Shown here: positions 35,615 through 44,292 of the stretch, one piece after another
Layout: each line of letters starts with the position of its first letter
Position numbering within the stretch: position 1 is the first letter of the stretch
Source: Gordonia sihwensis NBRC 108236
Lineage (GTDB): Bacteria > Actinomycetota > Actinomycetes > Mycobacteriales > Mycobacteriaceae
Length of the DNA stretch: 64,000 nucleotides
Direction: 5' to 3'
Assembly: GCF_000333035.1 (NCBI RefSeq)
Contig: NZ_BANU01000029.1
Span: 1 to 64,000 of the forward strand
The notes under the pieces: model-generated
The model's input: only the letters and a program-made list of their open reading frames with translations
What the model was told of the DNA's origin: nothing
The model's database searches: none
Translations under genes and position numbers: made by a program

Positions 35615-36468
35615 ATCCGATGTTGCACGCCGTCCGTAGCGCCCTGTTGAATCCGCCGCAGACCCTCGATGAACTCCGGCACATGCTCGGTGGGCGGCAG
35701 CGCGACCTGCACGGCGCCACCGTCGTCATCACCGGCGCTTCCTCCGGGATCGGTGAATCCGCGGCGCGGCTGTTCGCAGCGCGCGGCGCCACGGTGATCA
35801 CCGTCGCACGACGGCCCGATGCTCTCGACGCGGTATGCGACTCCATCACCGTCGACGGCGGCACGGCCTTCCCGGTCACCGCGGACCTCTCGGATCCCGA
35901 CGACGCCAAACGCCTCGCCGACGAGATCCTCGCGCGGTTCGGCGTCCCCGACATCCTCATCAACAACGCGGGGCGCTCCATCCGCCGATCAGCCCTCGAC
36001 ACGGTGGAGCGCTTCCACGACTACCAGCGCACGATGGCCCTCAACTACTTCGGGCCGGTCCAACTCGTTCTCGGTCTGCTGCCCGCGATGGTCGAGGCCG
36101 GGCGCGGACACATCATCAACGTCGTCGCCTGGGGTGTCAGTGCCGGCGCGATGCCCAAGTTCAGCGCGTACCACGCGTCGAAGGCCGCGCTGGCCGCCTT
36201 CGGCCGGTCGCTCGACGCCGAGTGCCGGGGCACCGGAGTGGCTGTCACCAATGCCGGTTTCCCGCTCGTCCGCACTCCGATGATCGCACCGACCGCCGAC
36301 TACGCCGACGCCCCCGCTCTGACCAGCGATGAGGCAGCGGCCTGGCTGATCCGCGCCGCCGACACCCGGCCCGCGGAACTCTATCCCCGGTACGCCCTGG
36401 TGCTGCGCGCCGTGGCCGCCGTGTCACCGCGGCTGGCCGGTCGGCTGACCGCCGGTCTCGGAATCTGA
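35611..36468 (+). CDS. Short-chain dehydrogenase/reductase
   Basis: A 285-residue SDR with the NAD(P)-binding TGASSGIGESAARLFAARG, the NNAG motif (DILINNAGRSIRRS) and the YxxxK catalytic pair in SAYHASKAALAAF. The Arg after GAS-type motifs and ARR suggest NADP(H). An N-terminal extension of about 30 residues is seen in mycobacterial SDRs tied to lipid metabolism. Substrate unknown. GTG start overlapping the small basic protein gene. Confidence 0.88.
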   Translation: MNPMLHAVRSALLNPPQTLDELRHMLGGRQRDLHGATVVITGASSGIGESAARLFAARGATVITVARRPDALDAVCDSITVDGGTAFPVTADLSDPDDAKRLADEILARFGVPDILINNAGRSIRRSALDTVERFHDYQRTMALNYFGPVQLVLGLLPAMVEAGRGHIINVVAWGVSAGAMPKFSAYHASKAALAAFGRSLDAECRGTGVAVTNAGFPLVRTPMIAPTADYADAPALTSDEAAAWLIRAADTRPAELYPRYALVLRAVAAVSPRLAGRLTAGLGI

Positions 36469-36490
36469 CGGCTCGCGCGGCCCGCGTCGG

Positions 36491-37339
36491 TCAGTCGGGC
36501 GGCGTCCGGCCCTCGGGACGGTGCGCTGCGATCCACTCGGTCACATCGCGCAGAACGGCGTCGTGCTCGGGCTCGTTGAAGATCTCGTGTGCGAGTCCGT
36601 CGTAGATCTTCACTGTGACGTCGCCGCCGGCGAGCCTCCCGACCATTCGGGTACCCTCCGGATTCGCGAGCCTGTCGCCGCCGCCGTGCAGCGCGAGCGT
36701 CGGCGTCGTCAGACTCGGCAACCGATCCGGGAATGTGGCCATCGTCGAGATGAGGGCGCCCCCGAGACCCGCCGGGATCTTCCCGTGCCATACCAGCGGA
36801 TCGGCCTCATACGCTGCGACCACATTCGGATCGCGGCTGACCGCCGACGCGGGCAGTGCGGTAGCCGGCAGTCGCGGCACCAGCCTGCCGATCACCGGGG
36901 CCAGCCTGACCATGAAGCCGGGGAGATCGTCGCCCGGCACGAGTGCGGCCCCCGACAGCACCAGCCCGTCCAGAACGCCGGGATGCTCGAGCGCGTAGTC
37001 GAGTGCGATCGCGCCGCCCATGCTGTGCCCGATCAGGAAGGTGGGGCCGTCGCCGCGGTCGGTCTGCTCGATGACCGTGTGCAGGTCGCTGGTGAAGTCG
37101 CGGAAGTCCGTCACCCCGAGCCGTCTCCCGCCCGATCTGCCGTGTCCCGCATGATCGGGAGCGACGACCACGTAGCCGAGGTCGGTGAGCCTTTGCGCGA
37201 CGTGCCGATAACGTCCGGCGTGCTCCCCGAGACCGTGCGAGATGATGACGACGCCCACCGCCCCGGACTCGGGACGATGGACGTCGTAGACGATCGAGAC
37301 GCCGTGGACGCCTGCCACGGACAGCGTTTGAGATCTCAC
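36491..37339 (-). CDS. Monoacylglycerol lipase-type alpha/beta hydrolase
   Basis: This serine hydrolase has 282 residues. HGLGEHAGRYRHVA (oxyanion region), nucleophile elbow GHSMGG, Asp in LALHGGGDRLANPEGTR and catalytic His in DGLAHEIFNEPEHD. These are the hallmarks of bacterial monoglyceride lipases such as Rv0183. It starts 4 bases after the aquaporin stop, so the two form an operon; both relate to glycerol handling, which may be the link. Confidence 0.88.
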   Translation of the reverse strand: MRSQTLSVAGVHGVSIVYDVHRPESGAVGVVIISHGLGEHAGRYRHVAQRLTDLGYVVVAPDHAGHGRSGGRRLGVTDFRDFTSDLHTVIEQTDRGDGPTFLIGHSMGGAIALDYALEHPGVLDGLVLSGAALVPGDDLPGFMVRLAPVIGRLVPRLPATALPASAVSRDPNVVAAYEADPLVWHGKIPAGLGGALISTMATFPDRLPSLTTPTLALHGGGDRLANPEGTRMVGRLAGGDVTVKIYDGLAHEIFNEPEHDAVLRDVTEWIAAHRPEGRTPPD

Positions 37340-37343
37340 TCCA

Positions 37344-38123
37344 TCATTCTGCGTTACGCCGAGTGCCGACCGCGAGCTTTCCGTTCTCGAACAGCAGCGG
37401 ATACAGCACGCCGCCGATCAGGCCGCCGATCAGCGGAAACACGAAGAACGCCCACAGCTGGCCGGGCGCGCCGTCGCCGTTGAAGAACGCCACACCCATC
37501 GACCGCGCGGGATTCACCGAGGTATTCGAGATCGGGATCGAGATCAAGTGGATCAGGGTCAGCGTGAGGCCGATCGCCAACGGGCCGAAGCCCTTCGGCG
37601 CGCGACCGTCGGTGGCGCCCAGGATGACGATGATGAAGAAGGCGGTGAGCAGCACCTCCGCGATCGCGACCGCGGCCAGAGAGTAGCCGCCGGGAGAGTG
37701 ATCGCCGAAGCCGTTCGCCGCCATGTTTCCGGTCGCGTCCCAGCCGGGCTTGCCCTGTGCGATACCGAATATCGCGGCACCCGCGATCAGACCGCCGACG
37801 AGCTGCGAGATCCAGTATCCGGGGACGTCGCGCCACGGAAGTCGCCCGCCGACTGCGGCCCCGAGAGTGACGGCGGGGTTGAAGTGCCCGCCGGAGATGT
37901 GACCCACCGCGTACGCCATGGTGACGACCGTGAGACCGAAGGCCAGTGCGACGCCGAGGAAGCCGACGCCGACCTGGATCTGCATCACGTCGCCGCTGTC
38001 GTTGGTGGCGTCCGCGACCTGTTTTGCGGCGAATACCGCGGTACCCGCGCCGCCGAATACGAGCCAGAATGTTCCGAACAGTTCAGCCAGCCATTTGGCC
38101 GGAGTGGAGACGGATTCCGTCAT
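37344..38123 (-). CDS. Aquaporin (MIP family)
   Basis: A 259-residue channel with six helices and two NPA boxes ([11 protein letters not shown] and [10 protein letters not shown]), the second followed by the selectivity Arg. The narrow-pore residues resemble AqpZ-type water channels rather than GlpF, though glycerol passage cannot be excluded given the lipase partner. The ATG at 38123 follows GAGGAGGG; longer upstream reading frames are not coding. Confidence 0.9.
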   Translation of the reverse strand: MTESVSTPAKWLAELFGTFWLVFGGAGTAVFAAKQVADATNDSGDVMQIQVGVGFLGVALAFGLTVVTMAYAVGHISGGHFNPAVTLGAAVGGRLPWRDVPGYWISQLVGGLIAGAAIFGIAQGKPGWDATGNMAANGFGDHSPGGYSLAAVAIAEVLLTAFFIIVILGATDGRAPKGFGPLAIGLTLTLIHLISIPISNTSVNPARSMGVAFFNGDGAPGQLWAFFVFPLIGGLIGGVLYPLLFENGKLAVGTRRNAE

Positions 38124-38197
38124 AGGGCCCTCCTCGTTCGATGTCCCCTTGTCGGGCGACACTACGAGATCTCGGCCACAATCGGACGAATCGTGTT

Positions 38198-38611
38198 TCA
38201 GCTGAGACCAATTCGCGATGCGATGCCCCGGCCCATCGCCTCGATCGTGTGCCCCGCGTTCTCGATCATCTCGATCGGCCGGAACGCCGGTTCCGCCACG
38301 GCGACGATGGTCTCGACACGTCCGACGACCTTCTCCAATCGCACCACCACGGCGGCCATCCGGCCGACGGTCTCGTCGACCTTCGAGAGGGTGGTGTTGA
38401 GCTCGTCGAGGGTCACGTTGAGCTTCTCGATCGTGGAGTCCAGACCGTCGATCGTCTTGCCCATCGAGCCGAGCACCGGCCCGACATCGCCGAGGATGCC
38501 CTCTACCTGATCCACCGTCTGATCTGCGTTGAGAGCGGCCTGAGCCAACTTCCGCAGACGCTGACGATCTCCGCCGCGGGACGGGCGGTCGACGATCGGA
38601 TTGATAGCCAT
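38198..38611 (-). CDS. Coiled-coil protein of unknown function
   Basis: From ATG 38611 ([20 protein letters not shown]) 137 residues follow, with a long amphipathic helix containing heptad-like repeats ([40 protein letters not shown]). No membrane segment or enzyme motif. Similar small coiled-coil proteins occur in mycolic-acid bacteria; the role is unknown. It lies 74 bases upstream of the aquaporin on the same strand. Confidence 0.75.
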   Translation of the reverse strand: MAINPIVDRPSRGGDRQRLRKLAQAALNADQTVDQVEGILGDVGPVLGSMGKTIDGLDSTIEKLNVTLDELNTTLSKVDETVGRMAAVVVRLEKVVGRVETIVAVAEPAFRPIEMIENAGHTIEAMGRGIASRIGLS

Positions 38612-38668
38612 GACTGCGAGTATGACGGGTTCTTCGCGGAGATGGAACAAATCTCGGCACGATGGCGT

Positions 38669-38699
38669 TTCAGATGAGTGAAGTCGTTCAAATCTGAAC
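38669..38699. promoter_or_regulatory. Two tandem inverted repeats, MarR operator
   Basis: TTCA-N6-TGAA (38669-38682) and GTTCA-N4-TGAAC (38686-38699) lie side by side, and TTCAGAT/ATCTGAA bracket the pair. The site is 25 bases upstream of the first pirin gene in an operon that encodes a MarR regulator. It is the obvious candidate for MarR autoregulation, and may also control the divergent coiled-coil gene. Confidence 0.6.
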
Positions 38700-38723
38700 T
38701 ACTCATCCGATCAGGAGGACGCC

Positions 38724-39695
38724 ATGCCCGCCGTCACCGCAGACACCTCGACCCTGCCTCGACTCTCGGAGACCACACCGACCAGCACCGACCGCACCGT
38801 CACCGGCATCACCACCGGCCCCCGCGGCTACGAGGGCGAGGGCTTCCCGGTGGTCCGCGCCTTCGCCGGAGTGCCCGCGCATCGCCTCGACCCGTTCGTT
38901 CACATGGACCAGATGGGCGAGGTGGAGTACGAGCCGGGCGAGCCGCGCGGCACCGACTGGCATCCGCATCGGGGATTCGAGACGGTCACCTACATGATCG
39001 ACGGCCGTTTCCAGCACCAGGATTCCACCGGCGGCGGCGGGCTGATCGAGAACGGCGCCACCCAGTGGATGACGGCGGGCTCGGGCATCCTTCACATCGA
39101 GACCCCACCGGCGGAGCTGGTCGAGTCCGGCGGTGCCTTCCACGGCATCCAGCTCTGGGTGAACCTGCCCGCAGCCGACAAGTTCCTGACCCCGCAATAC
39201 CAGAACCTCGAGGGCGGACAAGTCGAGTTGCTCGCCTCCTCCGACGGCGGCGCACTGGTGCGCATCATCGCCGGCGAGATCGACGGCCACCACGGTCCCG
39301 GGTCCACCCACACACCGATCACCTTCGCCCACGCAACCGTCCAGCCCGGGGCTCGGCTGTCGGTGCCCTGGCGCACCGACTTCAACGCGCTCGTCTATGT
39401 TCTCTCCGGGCGCGGTCGGGTCGGCGCCGAACAACGCCCCATCGAGGGCGGACAACTCGCGGTGCTCGGCGCCGGCGATCGGATCGCCGTCTCAGCGGAC
39501 GCCGCTCAGGACTCGAACCGCCCGGCTCTGGAGGTCCTGCTGCTCGGCGGTCGGCCCATCCGCGAACCCGTCGTCCAATACGGACCGTTCGTCATGAACA
39601 CCCGGCAGCAACTGATCGAGGCGATGGAGGACTACCGGGCCGGACGATTCGGCCTCATTCCGCCGAACGCCCTGATGCCGCACGTTGCACGATGA
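38724..39695 (+). CDS. Pirin family protein (first of two)
   Basis: The 323-residue bicupin has the pirin metal site in the N-terminal cupin (DWHPHRGFETVTYMIDG, with further ligands after it: SGILHIE) and a C-terminal pirin domain with YVLSGRGRVGAEQ. Pirins are Fe-dependent and include quercetin dioxygenases and transcription cofactors. A good AGGAGG precedes the ATG. The stop overlaps the MarR start by 4 bases. Confidence 0.9.
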   Translation: MPAVTADTSTLPRLSETTPTSTDRTVTGITTGPRGYEGEGFPVVRAFAGVPAHRLDPFVHMDQMGEVEYEPGEPRGTDWHPHRGFETVTYMIDGRFQHQDSTGGGGLIENGATQWMTAGSGILHIETPPAELVESGGAFHGIQLWVNLPAADKFLTPQYQNLEGGQVELLASSDGGALVRIIAGEIDGHHGPGSTHTPITFAHATVQPGARLSVPWRTDFNALVYVLSGRGRVGAEQRPIEGGQLAVLGAGDRIAVSADAAQDSNRPALEVLLLGGRPIREPVVQYGPFVMNTRQQLIEAMEDYRAGRFGLIPPNALMPHVAR

Positions 39696-40144
39696 CCGAT
39701 CCAGCCGCCCGGGCGGCGTGGCGACTGTTCATCGAGAACTCCGCTCGACTGCAGACCGAACTCGACCGGCGACTGCGATCGTCCGCGGGCATGTGTCTGG
39801 CCGACTATCACGTGCTGCTCCTGCTGCACGAATCTCCCGACCGCCGACTGCGGATGAACGAACTCGGTCGGCGCATGGTGTTCTCCGCGTCGCGGCTGTC
39901 GTATCAGGTGGACGTCCTCTGCCGTCGCGGCTGGCTGCGCCGGGAGAACGCCGCCGAAGACCGTCGCGGCAGCTATGCGGTCATCACCGAGGACGGTGCC
40001 GCGGTATTCGAGGCCGCGGCACTCGTCCACGCGGCCGACGTCGACGAACTGTTCTTCCATGCCATCGGCGACGGCGACGCCGCCGCGCTCGCCGGTGTGA
40101 TGCGCCGCCTCGCCGACCACCTCGACCGAAATGAGAACCGATGA
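39692..40144 (+). CDS. MarR-family regulator
   Basis: A 150-residue MarR protein. The winged HTH is seen in LRMNELGRRMVFSASRLSYQ and VDVLCRRGWLRRENAAEDRR (the wing with the Asp-Arg-Arg motif). It overlaps both neighbours by 4 bases (ATGA at each end), so its synthesis is tied to that of the two pirins. Probably binds the tandem inverted repeats at 38669-38699 and responds to a phenolic or redox signal. Confidence 0.88.
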   Translation: MTDPAARAAWRLFIENSARLQTELDRRLRSSAGMCLADYHVLLLLHESPDRRLRMNELGRRMVFSASRLSYQVDVLCRRGWLRRENAAEDRRGSYAVITEDGAAVFEAAALVHAADVDELFFHAIGDGDAAALAGVMRRLADHLDRNENR

Positions 40145-40899
40145 CTGTCACCGTGATTCCCGCCGCCGATCGCCATTTCTGGGCCAACGAATGGCTCAGC
40201 TCCCGGCAGTCGTTCCCGGGAACGGGCAACTTCGACATCTTCGCGAACGCACACGGCGTGCTCGCGATGCACAACGACGACGTCGTGGATCCCGGCGAAG
40301 GACTCGACGCCCATCACCACCAGAACATGGAGATCGTGACCTGGGTGGTCGAAGGCTCGCTCATCCATCGGGATTCGCACGGTCACACGGTCACTCTCGA
40401 AGCGGGTCAGGCCGGAGCCATGACGGCCGGGCGGGGCATCACCCACTCCGAGCGCAACGCCGCCTCGCGCGCGTCGGGGCGACGCCTGCGGGTGATCCAG
40501 ATGTGGGTGCCACCGCATGCCGATGAACTGGAACCCGACCACGGCTACCGCGACTTCGGCTCCCGGCTTGCCGCGGGCGACCCGGTGGTCGTGGCGTCCG
40601 GACGACCGCAGCACGCCGGATCCGACGCGTTGACGATCGCCAACAGGTACGCCGCCCTGCACGTCGCGCGCCCGCGTCCGGGACGGGCGATCACCCTGCC
40701 GGCCGCCCCGTTCGCCCACCTGTTCGTCGTGCGCGGCGAGGTCTCCGCGAGCAGCCGCGAGCTCCCCCGGGCCCCGATCGCCGAAGGGGACGCCGTGCGG
40801 TTCACCGACGGCGGCGAGGTCACGCTGGAAGCGAGCACCGACGCCGAGATCCTGTACTGGGAGATGCACGCGAGCTTCGACGCGGCTCGTCCGGCGTGA
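40141..40899 (+). CDS. Pirin-like bicupin (YhaK type, second of two)
   Basis: A 252-residue pirin-like bicupin, distinct from the first and shorter. The metal site reads DAHHHQNMEIVTWVVEG and GRGITHSERNA, i.e. His-His...Glu plus the later His. YhaK-type pirins have an incomplete second cupin and are linked to redox sensing. Translation is coupled to marR by a 4-base overlap. Confidence 0.88.
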   Translation: MTVTVIPAADRHFWANEWLSSRQSFPGTGNFDIFANAHGVLAMHNDDVVDPGEGLDAHHHQNMEIVTWVVEGSLIHRDSHGHTVTLEAGQAGAMTAGRGITHSERNAASRASGRRLRVIQMWVPPHADELEPDHGYRDFGSRLAAGDPVVVASGRPQHAGSDALTIANRYAALHVARPRPGRAITLPAAPFAHLFVVRGEVSASSRELPRAPIAEGDAVRFTDGGEVTLEASTDAEILYWEMHASFDAARPA

Positions 40900-40927
40900 G
40901 AACGGCCCGCGTGCCATCCTGGATGAC

Positions 40928-42283
40928 ATGAGCCTCGTGGACCTCACCCCGGAAACTCTGGCCTCCCGCGTCGACGACCTGATGGATCGCGCTCGCGCCG
41001 ACCTGGCGCAACTGGTCGCGTTCCCCTCGATCCACATCGATCCCGCTCGCGCCGATGCGAGCCGGGCCAGCGCCGAATGGGTGGCGCGGGCTTTCTCCGA
41101 GCTCGGCTTCGACACCGAGGTCATTGTGACCTCCGACGGCTCGCCCGCCATCGTCGGTCATCGCGCCGGCCCCGCAGGCAGTCCCACGGTAGCCCTCTAC
41201 AGCCATCACGACGTCCAGCCCGCGGGCGATGAATCCTTGTGGCGGACACCGCCTTTCGAACTCGTCGAGGACGGTGGACGGTGGTACGGGCGCGGCAGCG
41301 CCGATTGCAAGGGAAACGTGGTGGCTCACCTCACCGCGCTGCGTGCCCTCGGCGACGGGGCCGCGTGCAACGTGCGGTTGATCATCGAGGGCTCGGAGGA
41401 GGCCGGGGGCGAGGGACTCGATGAACTCGTCCGCACCCGCCCGGACCTGTTCGACGCCGACCTGATTCTGATCGGCGACACCGGGAACATCGCGGTCGGT
41501 GTCCCGACCCTCACCACCAGCCTGCGCGGCGTCGTGAACGTGAAGGTGACCGTCTCCGCTCTGGAGAACGGCGTCCACTCCGGAGCTGCGGGCGGCCCCG
41601 CGCCCGACGCGATGGCGGCGCTCGTCGCCGGACTCGCGTCGCTGCGCAACGCTGCGGGCGACACCACGATCGACGGCCTGCGCAGCGACCAGAAGTGGGA
41701 GGGCTTCGCATTCACTCCCGAGCAGTTCCAGGAGACCGTCGGCGCACTGCCCGGCACCGAGGTCCTCGGCAGCGGCACGCCTGCCGACATGGCGTGGGCC
41801 CGCCCCGCGGTCACCGTGATCGGGCTCGACGCTCCGAGCACGGACGAGTGCGCTGCGGCGATCATGCCGACCGCCGCGGCGATGCTCAACCTGCGCGTGC
41901 CGCCCGGCACCGATCCGCGGGAGTCGTACGAGTTGCTCGTCGCTCATCTGCGCAAGCACATCCCGTGGGGTGTGCGCGTGGAGTTCGAACCGGACGCCTT
42001 CGGGGGTCCGTTCTCCGCCGATCCGACCGGTCCGGGCTACCGGCAACTCATCGATGCGATGTCGACCGCGTACGACGGTCTGCCGGTGCAGTTCTCCGGT
42101 CAGGGCGGATCGATTCCGCTGTGCACGGTGCTCGCCGAAACGGTGCCGCGCGCAGAGATCGCGCTGCTCGGAGTCGAGGAACCGATGTGTGCGATCCACG
42201 CTCCCAACGAGAGCGTCGACCCCGGCGAGATCCGTCGCACGGCCCTCACTGAGGCGATTCTCTTGAGTTCGTTCGGTCGCTGA
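40928..42283 (+). CDS. M20 family dipeptidase
   Basis: A 451-residue zinc di- or aminopeptidase. Metal ligands are in LYSHHDVQPAG (His, Asp), GRGSADCKGN (Asp), EGSEEAGGEG (Glu pair, the first catalytic), GDTGN and the C-terminal CAIHAPNESVD (His). A full-length member of the carnosinase-like M20 branch. The gene is 28 bases after the pirin gene but lacks an overlap, so it may be the tail of that operon or independent. Confidence 0.9.
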   Translation: MSLVDLTPETLASRVDDLMDRARADLAQLVAFPSIHIDPARADASRASAEWVARAFSELGFDTEVIVTSDGSPAIVGHRAGPAGSPTVALYSHHDVQPAGDESLWRTPPFELVEDGGRWYGRGSADCKGNVVAHLTALRALGDGAACNVRLIIEGSEEAGGEGLDELVRTRPDLFDADLILIGDTGNIAVGVPTLTTSLRGVVNVKVTVSALENGVHSGAAGGPAPDAMAALVAGLASLRNAAGDTTIDGLRSDQKWEGFAFTPEQFQETVGALPGTEVLGSGTPADMAWARPAVTVIGLDAPSTDECAAAIMPTAAAMLNLRVPPGTDPRESYELLVAHLRKHIPWGVRVEFEPDAFGGPFSADPTGPGYRQLIDAMSTAYDGLPVQFSGQGGSIPLCTVLAETVPRAEIALLGVEEPMCAIHAPNESVDPGEIRRTALTEAILLSSFGR

Positions 42284-42317
42284 GCCGCCCGGGGACACGC
42301 CGGGGACGCAGCCGGGT

Positions 42318-43253
42318 TCAGCGCACCGGATTCGCAGCCGGCGGGCACTGCCCGGCCGGCATGTTCTTCAGGTTTCGCTGCACCCAGTCGCCCAGGCGAG
42401 TCAGCATGGCGGCACCGTCCTCGAAACGTCCGCTCGCGGGGACGGCCACCAGGCTCACGCCGACCCGGCCACGAGGCGTGGTCGCGACCGCGAGTTGCCG
42501 CACGACGTACTTGCCGGTCGCGTCCGACACCGGGCCCCAGCCGCCCTTCACTGCCGTCTGAACGCCCTTCTTCCCGTTTGCCAGCCCCCACCGCTGATTC
42601 GGTCCCACCGAACTCATATAGGCGAGGAGCGGATCTGATCCGGCCAGGCAGGGCAGATTCGCCGCGAACACCGATTGATCGGTGGTCGCCCACTGGGTGG
42701 CGCCGGGATAGCTCGCGGGGCGGCTCAGCTCGGACGAGATCCGCGTCCGAGAGTCACCGCCCTCGCGCAAGACCGCACTGACGGCGTCGATCGCCTGTCG
42801 CGTCGAGCCGAGTGAGTCCCAGATCGCCTCGGCCGAAGCGTTATCCGAGTCTCGGATCGACTTGGTCTCCATCGGCTCGAGGCCGGCGACGTGGGCCCGT
42901 TCCGCGGCCACCGCAACCGGCGCCTTCAGCGTCGACCACGCCCGCGCCGTCCGCACCGTTCCGAAGAACAGCGGCTCACCGGTTCCCGTCGCGGTGACGG
43001 CGAGACCCACGCGCCCAGGATTCGCCTTGACGATGCTCTTGCTGAGCTTGTCGAAGCTCTTACCCAGGTCGACCGGCGGCGGCGGACTCGGAATCCCCGG
43101 AATCGCGGGCAACGGCGGAAGCACATTCGGCAACGGCAGCGGCGGTGCGGCCTGCGCCACCCCGCTACCCGCGGCCGTCACCGCAACCGCCGCGCAGACT
43201 GCCGCACACCATCGAACCATTCGCAACACAAGCACCTCTTGCAACATTGACAA
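42318..43253 (-). CDS. Secreted class A beta-lactamase-fold protein
   Basis: The exported protein has a signal peptide (AAVCAAVAVTAAGSGVAQA) and a Pro-rich segment, then a serine-hydrolase domain with STLK (SxxK, in RAWSTLKAPVAVAAE), SDN (IRDSDNAS) and KGGWG in the KTG position. All three active-site boxes of class A beta-lactamases are present in order. The usual Glu of the omega loop is not obvious, so it may be a penicillin-binding or carboxypeptidase-like relative. The start is uncertain among Met1, GTG codon 9 and Met12. Confidence 0.82.
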   Translation of the reverse strand: MSMLQEVLVLRMVRWCAAVCAAVAVTAAGSGVAQAAPPLPLPNVLPPLPAIPGIPSPPPPVDLGKSFDKLSKSIVKANPGRVGLAVTATGTGEPLFFGTVRTARAWSTLKAPVAVAAERAHVAGLEPMETKSIRDSDNASAEAIWDSLGSTRQAIDAVSAVLREGGDSRTRISSELSRPASYPGATQWATTDQSVFAANLPCLAGSDPLLAYMSSVGPNQRWGLANGKKGVQTAVKGGWGPVSDATGKYVVRQLAVATTPRGRVGVSLVAVPASGRFEDGAAMLTRLGDWVQRNLKNMPAGQCPPAANPVR

Positions 43254-43360
43254 CTTCAGTCACATTAGTGCAGGGCAATCGCCACCGACAGCGTCGTACC
43301 GCAGACGCAATCGCAGCGTTGCGGACGTGTTACCGGGGCGGCGGTGTCAGACGGCGGAAG

Positions 43361-44278
43361 TCACGAGGGGCACCGTCCACCGGGCAGCGCCCCGAGGTGC
43401 TTCGAGAGCCACTGGGCGACACCGTCGAGCACCTGGGTTCCGGGCTCCATCGATCCCGCCGACGCCTGGGTGCTCATCGCGACCCCGACCTGCCGGCCGT
43501 CGCGCAGCGTGAGCAGACCGATCTGGCGGACCAGGTAGCCGCCGGAGACACTCGGTCCCCAGCCGCCCTTCACCGCGGTCTGGCGGCCCGGTACGGACTC
43601 GAGCCCCCATTGCTGGTTACCGGCGACGTTCCGCATCAACGAGACGATCCGCCCGGTGTCGGGCAGGCACGGCAGATGCGCCGAGAACACCGCCGCATCC
43701 GCCAGACGCCACGTGGTCTGCCCGAAGACCGTGAACTCCGGGCGCAACCGGCGCGAGGGCACCGTGGTGTGTTCGTCGCCCCCTTCGCGCAGTACGCGCG
43801 TCACGGCCGCCGCGGCCTCCGCCGGCGACCCCAGCGACGCCCACAGGGATTCAGCGGCGGCGTTGTCGGAGGCCACGATCGCGGCCGTCTCGGCGTCACT
43901 CGGCCCGTTCTTCCGCTGCGCGGCAACAGCCAGAGGCACCTTGATCGTCGACCACGCGACCTGCGGTGACTGGTCACCGAAGGTCATCGCCGCACCGCCG
44001 CCGACCGGAACGAGAGCGAGCCCCACGGGAGCGGCCAGCGTCTTGGCCATCGCGTCGAAGCTCGCGGTCAACGCCGCATCGGTCGTCGCCGCCTCGGTGC
44101 GCGACGCCGGGCCGACCGGGTCGGACGACGCAACCGGTGAGCCCGCGGTCTCGGTCACCACGACGGTGGCCACCGCGTGTCCGTCGCCGTCGGACGTCCC
44201 GCACGCCGCGGTCGGGACCAGGCACGCCACCGCAGCCGCCACCGCGGCCGCCCGGCGTACCGCGGTCCGCCTCGTCAC
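43361..44278 (-). CDS. Beta-lactamase-fold lipoprotein, paralogue of 42318-43253
   Basis: From GTG 44278 (305 residues) a lipoprotein signal peptide (VAAAVACLVPTAAC, lipobox PTAAC) and a Thr/Ser-rich linker lead into the same fold as the next gene: STIK (VAWSTIKVPLAVAA), SDN (IVASDNAAAESLW) and KGGWG. The two proteins are clear paralogues in tandem, one anchored to lipid and one free. The gene lies directly behind the Ser/Thr kinase, 14 bases apart. Confidence 0.85.
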   Translation of the reverse strand: MTRRTAVRRAAAVAAAVACLVPTAACGTSDGDGHAVATVVVTETAGSPVASSDPVGPASRTEAATTDAALTASFDAMAKTLAAPVGLALVPVGGGAAMTFGDQSPQVAWSTIKVPLAVAAQRKNGPSDAETAAIVASDNAAAESLWASLGSPAEAAAAVTRVLREGGDEHTTVPSRRLRPEFTVFGQTTWRLADAAVFSAHLPCLPDTGRIVSLMRNVAGNQQWGLESVPGRQTAVKGGWGPSVSGGYLVRQIGLLTLRDGRQVGVAMSTQASAGSMEPGTQVLDGVAQWLSKHLGALPGGRCPS

Positions 44279-44292
44279 CGTGATCCGCCGAG

